Shown: positions 1 through 5,087, counted from the stretch's first letter. The stretch: DNA of 5,120 nt from Collinsella sp. (GCA_019413955.1 DXMX01000008.1:31606-36725); one strand, 5' to 3'. Notes: generated by a model from the sequence alone, not told the origin. A program made the numbers and translations.

Positions 1-7
1 GGATGCA

Positions 8-27
8 CATTCGTCGCAAGGCGAATG
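8..27 (+). promoter_or_regulatory. 5' leader hairpin with GNRA tetraloop, upstream of pilin 1 RBS
   Basis: Bases 8-15 (CATTCGTC) pair with 20-27 (GGCGAATG) in an 8-bp stem with one G-U wobble. The stem closes on the loop GCAA, which fits the stable GNRA class. It ends four bases before the GGGAGG ribosome binding site. It could be an mRNA-stabilising or translation-tuning structure, or the tail of an upstream element cut by the window edge. No T-run follows it, so it is not an intrinsic terminator on this strand. The pairing is seen directly; any role is inferred. Confidence 0.45.
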
Positions 28-31
28 CGAA

Positions 32-37
32 GGGAGG
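32..37 (+). promoter_or_regulatory. Shine-Dalgarno that sets the GTG-46 start
   Basis: GGGAGG lies eight bases before the GTG at 46, which is ideal spacing. An in-frame ATG at 25 would place this element inside the coding region and put the start inside a hairpin stem, with no ribosome binding site of its own. The GTG start also gives a clean Sec signal peptide (N-K-K, then a hydrophobic stretch). Confidence 0.8.
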
Positions 38-45
38 TAAGCGTC

Positions 46-1701
46 GTGAATAAGAAAGTTTGCTCCTTCCCGATCTTGTTTGCGCTGCTTACCCTCCTGA
101 TCGGCACCTGCGCGGTTGTGTTCCCCGCATCCGCGCAGGCCGCGCCGACCTCGACCGGTTCCATCACGGCGAGCGGCACCGTGGCGCGCAGCTACGACGC
201 CTACCAGATCTTTAGCGCCAACGTCGTCGACGGCGACAGCGACGCCAAGATCGCCACCGACCTCGCCTGGGCAAGCGACGCCGTGCGCGACGCCGCGCTG
301 CCTGTGCTGCACAGCGCCGGCATGCCCAATTCCCAGACCACCGCGCAGGAAGCTGCCGAGTGGCTCAACACCGATTCCCACCTTACGAGCGCGCTGAGCG
401 CGCAGCTCGCTCGTTCCCTCCAGAGCTCTGGCGCCGAGCTCGCGGCCCTCAACGCGGGCACGGCGGCCGAGCTGCCCTGCGGCTACTGGCTCATCGTCGC
501 CGACGACGACGCCATCGCCCAGGGCGAGGCCGGCACCGCGCCGATCATGGCCCTGGTGGGCGGCAGCGCCGTCACCGTCAAGCCCAAGGCCGCGACCCCC
601 AAGGTGGCCAAGCACGTGCTGGAGGACAGCACCGCCGCATGGCAGAAGGCCGCCGACGCCACGGTCGCCGACGACCTGTACTGGCGCCTCTCTGCCACGG
701 TCCCGGCGGGGCTCACGGCCTACGACACCTACGCGGTGCGGTTCGTCGACACCATGAGCGCGGGGCTCGACCCCTCCAAGGTGGCCGCGAGCATGCGCGT
801 GTACGTGGCGGCGGGCGCGGACGGTGGCTTCGACGCCGTCCAGACCGGCAAGGACGGCCGAGCCGACACCGAGCCCGCGAAGGGCTGGACCGACATCACG
901 GCCCAGTGCGCCACCAAGGTAGCGGTTGACGGAACCTTCACCGTGCGTACCGGCGACCTCATCGCCGCGCTCGGCGGGGCCGACGCCTTCACCGCGGGCG
1001 CCCGCGTGGTCGCCGTGTACAACGCGCCGCTCAACAGCGCGTGCAACCACGGCATCGCGAAGGGCAACCCCAACGAGGTCTACCTGCGTTACCCGCGCTC
1101 TCCCTTTGCCGACCAGTTCAGCGATGCCGGCTTCACTCGCACGCCGAGCGATGATGCGTGCGCCTACACCTGGGATCTCGCGCTCACCAAGCGCGGCAGC
1201 GACGGCGACAAGCCGCTTGCCGGGGCGGTCCTGAGCATCGCCGACGACCGCGGCCGCACGCTAGCGGCCGATGGCACGTGGGATGCGGAGGGCAAGGCCA
1301 CCGTCACCACGGGCGAGGACGGCCGCGTGACCGTCTCGGGCGTGGACTCGGGCAAGCTGGAGGTCCGCGAGCTCAAGGCGCCCAAAGGCTACACCGCCTT
1401 TGAGGGCACGTGCTGCGTGACGGTCAAGGCCGAGGGCCTGGATGTCGACCAGGTGGCGGCCGCCAAGCCTAAGGTGACCGTATCGGCCGAAAGCCCTCTG
1501 CGAGTTGATGCCGCCGATGCCGGGAAGGGTTTAGTCGAGTTGTCGGTGCTTAACACCCCAAGTAACGAAGTGAGTCGAGGCTTTATGCCCTCGACGGGAG
1601 ATAGAACGTTGGTGTTGGTAACGGCTTTGGCCGTCATCGGAGTAGTGGCTATTGTCGTCGCGCTCGTCATCAAGCGGGGAGGAGGTCGCCATGATAAATA
1701 A
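46..1701 (+). CDS. Isopeptide-forming fimbrial protein (D2 / Cna-B type), MPSTG sorting signal; pilin 1
   Basis: This is a 551-residue surface pilin subunit, exported by Sec and anchored or polymerised by sortase. From the GTG start it has a signal peptide (residues 1-32, cleavage after ASAQA) and an N-terminal D1 region. A VKPK segment at 178-181 sits where the pilin-motif lysine is expected. A D2 fimbrial domain follows (about 186-370; candidate Lys189 and Asp235), then a Cna-B/SpaA-like domain (about 378-507) with a complete triad: Lys382, Glu442 in an E-box (REL-APKGY) and Asn503 (LNTP). The end is MPSTG (514-518), a hydrophobic helix (521-542) and a K-R-rich tail. Oddities: the D2 motif expected as YSNxP reads YPRSP (349-353), so the isopeptide asparagine is missing. 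The exported part has six cysteines (145, 288, 333, 372, 456, 457). Codons are extremely GC-biased up to about position 1480 and then change. It is clearly paralogous to the next gene (shared AYQIF and WASD blocks). It could be a shaft, tip or basal pilin; a minor subunit seems most likely. Confidence 0.93.
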   Translation: MNKKVCSFPILFALLTLLIGTCAVVFPASAQAAPTSTGSITASGTVARSYDAYQIFSANVVDGDSDAKIATDLAWASDAVRDAALPVLHSAGMPNSQTTAQEAAEWLNTDSHLTSALSAQLARSLQSSGAELAALNAGTAAELPCGYWLIVADDDAIAQGEAGTAPIMALVGGSAVTVKPKAATPKVAKHVLEDSTAAWQKAADATVADDLYWRLSATVPAGLTAYDTYAVRFVDTMSAGLDPSKVAASMRVYVAAGADGGFDAVQTGKDGRADTEPAKGWTDITAQCATKVAVDGTFTVRTGDLIAALGGADAFTAGARVVAVYNAPLNSACNHGIAKGNPNEVYLRYPRSPFADQFSDAGFTRTPSDDACAYTWDLALTKRGSDGDKPLAGAVLSIADDRGRTLAADGTWDAEGKATVTTGEDGRVTVSGVDSGKLEVRELKAPKGYTAFEGTCCVTVKAEGLDVDQVAAAKPKVTVSAESPLRVDAADAGKGLVELSVLNTPSNEVSRGFMPSTGDRTLVLVTALAVIGVVAIVVALVIKRGGGRHDK

Positions 1702-1741
1702 TTGCCCCCCCCCCTTGCTCAGTGGCGTACTACCTCCGTAG
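1691..1741 (+). CDS. Possible 16-codon leader peptide overlapping the end of pilin 1
   Basis: An ATG at 1691 follows GGAGG (1681-1685) at a five-base spacing, in a frame different from pilin 1. It overlaps the last eleven bases of that gene. The frame reads MINNCPPPLLSGVLPP and stops at TAG 1739-1741. The C10 run begins at its fifth codon, so slippage would change its length: one fewer C gives 18 codons, and one more C gives 30 codons with a stop at TGA 1780-1782 (present numbering). The ribosome binding site could simply be the arginine/glycine-rich pilin tail, so real translation is uncertain. Confidence 0.2.
   Translation: MINNCPPPLLSGVLPP
1705..1714. repeat. C10 homopolymer between the two pilin genes
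   Basis: Ten consecutive C residues follow the stop codon of pilin 1 by three bases and precede the pilin 2 start by 108 bases. This is the longest homopolymer in the window. Runs of this length commonly slip during replication and underlie phase variation of surface structures. Here the run lies outside both pilin frames, so any effect would act through a leader ORF, RNA structure or promoter spacing. Confidence 0.9.
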
Positions 1742-1751
1742 CGATTAGAGC

Positions 1752-1769
1752 GCAGGGAAATGAGCCTGC
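1752..1769 (+). promoter_or_regulatory. Weak hairpin in the pilin 1-pilin 2 junction (possible attenuator)
   Basis: GCAGG (1752-1756) pairs with CCTGC (1765-1769) around an eight-base loop, and TTTT follows at 1774-1777. A competing pairing exists between GCTCA (1717-1721, just after the C10 run) and TGAGC (1761-1765). The stem is short and the T-run is offset, so this would at most be a partial terminator or attenuator tuning pilin 2 relative to pilin 1. Function is inferred. Confidence 0.25.
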
Positions 1770-1810
1770 TGACTTTTGGTGATGACGAGAATTAAAGCAA
1801 CCTCCAAGAA

Positions 1811-1815
1811 AGAGG
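1811..1815 (+). promoter_or_regulatory. Ribosome binding site of pilin 2
   Basis: AGAGG (within AAAGAGGT) lies seven bases before ATG 1823 and supports that start. Pilin 2 is therefore translated independently rather than by coupling to pilin 1. Confidence 0.7.
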
Positions 1816-1822
1816 TCCCAAC

Positions 1823-3484
1823 ATGAAAACAACCAAGAACATCGCACGCCTGGCAGTAACCGCCGGCCTCACCGCAGCCCTGAGCTTCGGCGGCGTGATG
1901 GCGACAGTCACGATGGCGTTTGCTGCGGAGGGTGCTGCCCCCAGCTATTCGCTCACGATTAACAAGTCCGTGGACAATGACTCCACTTCGTTCAAGGCGT
2001 ATCAGATTTTTAAGGCTGACGTTATTGACGGAAAGTCCGGTAAGGTTGCGTCCAACATTGAGTGGGCGAGTGATGACGCAGAGACTGCGGTCCTGAAGGT
2101 GCTTGTTGATAATAATGCCCCAGGGATTACCTTAGACTCGACCGCTTCTGACGTTGCCGACTACCTTTCCAAGATCACTGATACCACTGATACCACGAGT
2201 CTGCCGCAGAGCAGCATCCTTAACAAGATTGCCTTGGCTGTAGAGAAGAGTGTTACCGCTACGGGCGATTCCTTTGCCGCCGGTCGCGCTTTCACCACTA
2301 CGAGCGCTGGCTACTACCTGTTCATGACCGATACCGACTCGCTCAGTGCGAATGAGAAGCAGACCGGTACCTCGCCGATCTTTGCAGTCGTGGGCAGCAA
2401 CGCAGTGGTCGTTACCGAGAAGACGAGCATCCCGACCGTGACGAAGCAGGTCAAGGACGATGGTGCGGACAACGACTGGAAGTACAAGGCGGACTCCCAG
2501 ATGGGTCAGACCGTTCAGTACAAGCTGACCGGCACGGTTGCAAGCAATGTCGACACGTTCAGCACCTACTATTATGAGTTCCACGATGAGCTGTCTGCCG
2601 GTTTGACTGTTGATAAGTCCACTGTCAAGGCCGTGATTGGTGAGACTCAGATCACGCCTACTTCTGTGACCGTGTCTGATCCCGATTCAAATGGCAGAAC
2701 GGTCTTGAGCGTAAAGTTTGACGATCTTAAGGCTGCCGCCACGGCGGCCGGCGTCACTGTCGGCGAGCATACAAGGGTCGTTGTCACGTACAGCGCCAAG
2801 CTCGACCCGAATAAGTCCCAGCATGTCGTTGTCGGTGGCACGGGCAACTCCAACACCGTCAAGCTCATCTACTCCAACAACCCTGGCCACGATTCCCGGG
2901 GTGAGTCTGTGCCCGACACCGTGCGCGACTACACCTATGCGCTCAAGCTCGTCAAGAAGGACGCGACGGATGAGAATAAGATACTTAAGGGCGTAAAGTT
3001 CACCATCCGTGCCACTGATCCCGACGATATTGCATCCAAGGACATGTATGTCCAGGAGAATGGCTCCCTCGGTACTGAGGCTTATGAGTTCACGACCACC
3101 GACTCCGGCGAGATTAACGTCAAGGGCCTCGATGCCGGCACCTACACCGTCAAGGAGACCCATACGCTCGCCGGCTATAACACCATCCCCGAGTTCACCT
3201 TCACCATCAAAGCCATTGGATTCAACCAAGCAGAGGGAGAGGGAGAAAACAAGATTACGGTCAAGACGAGCACCAGGGGTTCCAATTTGGTCGAGGTTGA
3301 CACGACTAACACGGACAACGGTACTGCTGCCTTGATCGTCAAAAACAAGCAGGGTTCCGGCCTCCCGCTCACCGGCCTTAACGGCGTGACGTTCACTTGG
3401 ATCGCTGGTGGCGCGGTGCTGTGCATCGGCGTGGCTCATCTCATCCGCAGCCGTAAGCAGGCTGAGGAGTCCGAGCAGGAGTAA
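1823..3484 (+). CDS. Isopeptide-forming fimbrial protein (D2 / Cna-B type), LPLTG sorting signal; probable major pilin
   Basis: This is a 553-residue Sec-exported pilin. Residues 1-34 are a signal peptide (MKTTKN start, hydrophobic core, cleavage near AFA-A). The D1 region (about 40-200) ends in the segment VVVTEK, whose Lys200 is a candidate inter-subunit linkage lysine. The D2 fimbrial domain (about 204-370) has Lys208 (PTVTKQV), acidic Asp255/Glu256 in FHDELSAGL and Asn352/Asn353 in YSNNP, the expected isopeptide set. The Cna-B-like domain (about 372-510) has Lys378, E-box Glu445 (TVKETHTLAGY) and Asn508 (IVKNK). LPLTG (514-518), a hydrophobic helix (522-541) and a charged tail form the cell-wall sorting signal. 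No cysteine occurs outside the anchor helix. Intact cross-links and the canonical motif make it the better shaft candidate. It is a paralogue of the preceding gene but with much more relaxed, lower-GC codon use, which suggests a separate origin or separate selection. A strong terminator lies about 100 bases downstream. Confidence 0.95.
   Translation: MKTTKNIARLAVTAGLTAALSFGGVMATVTMAFAAEGAAPSYSLTINKSVDNDSTSFKAYQIFKADVIDGKSGKVASNIEWASDDAETAVLKVLVDNNAPGITLDSTASDVADYLSKITDTTDTTSLPQSSILNKIALAVEKSVTATGDSFAAGRAFTTTSAGYYLFMTDTDSLSANEKQTGTSPIFAVVGSNAVVVTEKTSIPTVTKQVKDDGADNDWKYKADSQMGQTVQYKLTGTVASNVDTFSTYYYEFHDELSAGLTVDKSTVKAVIGETQITPTSVTVSDPDSNGRTVLSVKFDDLKAAATAAGVTVGEHTRVVVTYSAKLDPNKSQHVVVGGTGNSNTVKLIYSNNPGHDSRGESVPDTVRDYTYALKLVKKDATDENKILKGVKFTIRATDPDDIASKDMYVQENGSLGTEAYEFTTTDSGEINVKGLDAGTYTVKETHTLAGYNTIPEFTFTIKAIGFNQAEGEGENKITVKTSTRGSNLVEVDTTNTDNGTAALIVKNKQGSGLPLTGLNGVTFTWIAGGAVLCIGVAHLIRSRKQAEESEQE
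2177..2194 (+). repeat. In-frame 9-bp tandem duplication in pilin 2
   Basis: ACTGATACC occurs twice in a row, in frame, and encodes Thr-Asp-Thr twice (residues 119-124) in the D1 region. Copy-number change would insert or remove three residues without breaking the frame. A shorter in-frame duplication, GAGGGA twice (3233-3244), encodes Glu-Gly-Glu-Gly in the Cna-B region. Confidence 0.8.
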
Positions 3485-3584
3485 CGCTCGCTCACCCATC
3501 CCTTTGGCAGGTGGGATGTGATGGCCATGAGACTTGCGGACACTTTTCTCGTCCATCCACGTTCTTGCTTTGTCATTTTCTTTT

Positions 3585-3621
3585 CGGGGCAGACTCCGCA
3601 CTGGATTCTGCCCCGTTTTTT
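3585..3621 (+). terminator. Strong intrinsic terminator of the pilin transcription unit
   Basis: CGGGGCAGA (3585-3593) pairs perfectly with TCTGCCCCG (3607-3615). The stem continues past one mismatch with TCC (3595-3597) to GGA (3603-3605), leaving a five-base loop. Six T residues follow at 3616-3621. This is a textbook Rho-independent terminator, about 100 bases after the pilin 2 stop. It implies that most pilin transcripts end before the sortase gene. Confidence 0.88.
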
Positions 3622-3740
3622 GGGATAACGCAGCCAGCCTCCACCGTCCGATGCGGGTACGTTCGTCATCGCGTTTCTTGACTCGTATGAGGTTCGGATT
3701 AAGGTCCGTAGGCGCACGCGCGGTGCGGACGGTAGAAGGC

Positions 3741-3761
3741 ATTTGCGCCGCAAGCGCAAAT
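3741..3761. repeat. 8-bp perfect inverted repeat
   Basis: ATTTGCGC (3741-3748) and GCGCAAAT (3754-3761) flank the loop CGCAA. No T-run follows on either strand, so this is not a simple terminator. It abuts the next hairpin with only three bases between them. Confidence 0.6.
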
Positions 3762-3764
3762 AAG

Positions 3765-3792
3765 AATGCCCGGGGGTCGGATCCCGGGCATT
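3765..3792. terminator. 10-bp perfect stem, possible backup or bidirectional terminator
   Basis: AATGCCCGGG (3765-3774) pairs with CCCGGGCATT (3783-3792) around an eight-base loop. On the + strand only a short T stretch at the stem end follows (TTTAA). On the - strand the stem is followed by a T-rich CTTATTT. It may be a weak second terminator or an operator-like palindrome. The perfect stem is certain; the role is not. Confidence 0.45.
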
Positions 3793-3816
3793 TAACTAAA
3801 GCTGAAAACTAGGCTG

Positions 3817-3842
3817 CCCGCGCTCCTAAGTACTTACGCGGG
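3817..3842. repeat. Stem CCCGCG/CGCGGG enclosing the palindrome TAAGTACTTA
   Basis: CCCGCG (3817-3822) is complementary to CGCGGG (3837-3842). Inside lies the ten-base perfect palindrome TAAGTACTTA (3827-3836). The dyad-within-a-stem arrangement upstream of a -35-like box (TTGACA 3858-3863) would suit a dimeric DNA-binding protein site, but this is inference. Confidence 0.45.
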
Positions 3843-3857
3843 GTGCGTCGTTTTCTG

Positions 3858-3894
3858 TTGACATTGTATCCCGAATCGCCCCGCCGATCCGGGA
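3858..3894 (+). promoter_or_regulatory. Consensus -35 box TTGACA followed by an imperfect hairpin
   Basis: TTGACA at 3858-3863 matches the sigma-70 -35 consensus exactly. No acceptable -10 box lies 15-19 bases downstream. That region instead forms a hairpin: TCCCG (3869-3873) with CGGGA (3890-3894), one A-C mismatch, then ATCG (3875-3878) with CGAT (3885-3888). CATTTTG follows. This could be a regulated promoter with an operator, a small terminator, or coincidence. Confidence 0.25.
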
Positions 3895-3898
3895 CATT

Positions 3899-3925
3899 TT
3901 GAAAACGCAAATGCTGGCCTATGCT
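3899..3925 (+). promoter_or_regulatory. Candidate sortase promoter (TTGAAA-15-TATGCT)
   Basis: TTGAAA (3899-3904) and TATGCT (3920-3925) are separated by 15 bases, shorter than the usual 17. A second -10-like element, TATTAT (3982-3987), lies closer to the gene but has no -35 partner. Because the sortase lies 404 bases beyond a strong terminator, a promoter of its own somewhere in this stretch is likely; the exact position is not. Confidence 0.25.
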
Positions 3926-4010
3926 CGCGCCGCACAATGCTGTCTAGCTGTGTTGTCCGGCGCGGAAGCTCGCGATTCGGCTATTATTTGTTTAGACAAC
4001 CTGAGCTGTA

Positions 4011-4016
4011 GAGGAG
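4011..4016 (+). promoter_or_regulatory. Ribosome binding site of the sortase gene
   Basis: GAGGAG lies nine bases before ATG 4026 and supports it over the in-frame ATG at 4047, which has no comparable element upstream. Confidence 0.7.
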
Positions 4017-4025
4017 TGACCGGCG

Positions 4026-4964
4026 ATGGTGCAGGGCGCCAAACATATGAAGAGCAATAACGCTGCGGACAACGGCGGCTCAAGCCCTCAGCCCAAACCT
4101 CAACCAAAGCCCAAGCGCCGTCGCAAGCGGCTGCCGCGCTGGGCCGACCGGCTCATCACCATCGTCATCATCCTTATCGGCGTGGGCCTTATGACCTGGC
4201 CGTGGATCTTGGACCGGCTCGAGGCCTCGGGCGTGTTCAACCAGATCAGCACCGTGTCCAGCACCGTGGACGCGCTGTCTGCCGAGGAGCGCGAACGCAT
4301 TCTGCTTCAGGCGCGCTCCTATAACGAGCAACTTGCCGGCGAGGTCACCGAGCTTCCCGCCGACCAGATCGAGCCCTACGCTCAGCAACTTATCTTTGAC
4401 CGCGACCCCATGATGAGCTGGGTCGAAATCCCCTCCATCGACGTGAGCATGCCCATCTACCACGGCACGAGCGAAGAAGTCCTTATGGCGGGCGTCGGCC
4501 ATCTGGAGGGCACGAGCCTGCCGGTGGGCGGCACCTCGACGCATTGCGTGCTCACCGCGCACTCGGGCATGCGCAACCTGAGCATGTTCGACGATATCCA
4601 TTCGCTGAAGCCCGGCGACCTGGTGCTGCTGCACACCATGAACAAGACGCTCGCCTACAAGATGGTGGACTCCGAGGTGGTGCTGCCCGAGGAGATGGAG
4701 TCACTGACCATCGAGCCCGGCGCCGACAAGGTGACGCTCGTCACCTGCACGCCCTATGGCGTGAACGACCATCGCTTGCTGGTGCACTGCGTGCGCACCA
4801 AGTACAGCAAAAAGGACGTCGACAAGCAAAAGTCGCTGGCCGGCCGCCACTGGGGCAAGCGCGAGTTTGCCGTGCTTATCGTGGTCGTAGCCATTGTGCT
4901 GTTGCTGCTGGACATCGTGATCCACGCGGTCCGCAAGCGCCGCAAGGCCAAGGCCTCGGCATAG
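4026..4964 (+). CDS. Class C sortase (pilus-polymerising transpeptidase)
   Basis: This is a 312-residue membrane cysteine transpeptidase. It cleaves LPxTG-type motifs between Thr and Gly and joins the pilin to a lysine of the next subunit on the outer face of the membrane. Visible features are a Pro-Lys/Gln and Arg-rich cytoplasmic start (21-38), a membrane helix (about 43-62) and a helical stalk. The sortase barrel begins at WVEIPSI, with catalytic His179 (TAHSG), Cys241 (LVTCTPYG) and Arg250 (HRLLV). A second membrane helix (about 281-301) and a basic tail complete it. The C-terminal helix and the TCTPYG-x-HRLLV signature are typical of class C. The usual DP-aromatic lid motif is not obvious; EPY (116-118) or RDPM (126-129) may stand in. 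It is the only sortase in the window and presumably acts on both pilins, but it is separated from them by a terminator and a 541-base gap, so it is probably transcribed separately. Confidence 0.95.
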   Translation: MVQGAKHMKSNNAADNGGSSPQPKPQPKPKRRRKRLPRWADRLITIVIILIGVGLMTWPWILDRLEASGVFNQISTVSSTVDALSAEERERILLQARSYNEQLAGEVTELPADQIEPYAQQLIFDRDPMMSWVEIPSIDVSMPIYHGTSEEVLMAGVGHLEGTSLPVGGTSTHCVLTAHSGMRNLSMFDDIHSLKPGDLVLLHTMNKTLAYKMVDSEVVLPEEMESLTIEPGADKVTLVTCTPYGVNDHRLLVHCVRTKYSKKDVDKQKSLAGRHWGKREFAVLIVVVAIVLLLLDIVIHAVRKRRKAKASA

Positions 4965-4977
4965 GACATTCTCCAGA

Positions 4978-5012
4978 ACCACCGCAAAGGGGACAGGCAC
5001 CTTTGTGGTGGT
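4978..5012. repeat. REP-like palindrome (13-bp stem with GGGGACAGGCACC core)
   Basis: Bases 4978-4990 pair with 5000-5012: ACCACC/GGTGGT, a G-U, a C-G, then AAAGG/CCTTT. The nine-base loop is GGACAGGCA. No T-run follows on either strand, which argues against a terminator. From memory, AAAGGGGACAGGCACC-type palindromes recur between genes in many bacterial genomes and resemble REP elements mobilised by Y1-type (RAYT) transposases. That family link is an inference here, and no transposase is present in the window. Confidence 0.5.
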
Positions 5013-5022
5013 CGGGGCTTCC

Positions 5023-5087
5023 AAACCATCACAACATTCGATGAAAATCGCGATTTTGGCGAAAAGCGTCGAATGTTGTGATGGTTT
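5023..5087. repeat. Perfect 19-bp inverted repeat enclosing a 14-bp palindrome
   Basis: AAACCATCACAACATTCGA (5023-5041) is exactly complementary to 5069-5087. The 27-base interior contains the perfect palindrome AAAATCGCGATTTT (5044-5057) and an alternative TTTT-GGCG-AAAA stem. One further T follows the right arm (TTTTCG overall). It could serve as a terminator for the sortase transcript, a dispersed intergenic repeat, or a protein-binding site. The symmetry is far beyond chance; the role is unknown. Confidence 0.75.

Larger units (their letters stand above)
3485..4025. other. 541-base palindrome-rich gap between pilin 2 and sortase
   Basis: I see no credible gene here. Short open frames cross the terminator, lack ribosome binding sites and show no recognisable protein sequence. 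The gap starts with a short imperfect stem (ATCCC 3498-3502 with GGGAT 3513-3517), followed by a strong terminator, a long-range complement (3643-3650 with 3726-3733, ACCGTCCG/CGGACGGT) and four further hairpins listed separately. The last 130 bases hold candidate promoter elements for the sortase gene. Its length is unusual for a pilus cluster, where the sortase usually follows closely. Confidence 0.6.

Noticed and set aside
94..114. Possible lipobox (LIGTC) in the pilin 1 signal peptide
   Set aside because: The residue before the cysteine is Thr rather than Gly, Ala or Ser. A good signal peptidase I site (ASAQA) lies ten residues later, and the protein has a sortase anchor.
1769..1797. Promoter for pilin 2 (CTGACT with TTAAAG)
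   Set aside because: Both boxes are poor matches (4/6 and 3/6). Co-transcription with pilin 1 is at least as likely.
3678..3705. TTGACT with TAAGGT as a promoter
   Set aside because: The -10 match is only three of six and the position between terminator and palindromes gives no supporting context.
3640..3740. tRNA or riboswitch in the folded gap region
   Set aside because: There are complementary segments but no cloverleaf, no T-loop consensus and no riboswitch core that I recognise.
2687..3742. Long open frame (351 codons) on the minus strand
   Set aside because: It is antisense to pilin 2, runs through the strong terminator, and its translation shows no recognisable domain. It is a by-product of GC-rich codon structure.
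3534..3812. 92-codon open frame on the plus strand in the gap
   Set aside because: It crosses the terminator and two hairpins, has no ribosome binding site and has a composition unlike a real protein.
4047..4049. Alternative ATG start for the sortase
   Set aside because: It is in frame but lacks a Shine-Dalgarno at suitable spacing, whereas ATG 4026 has GAGGAG nine bases upstream.
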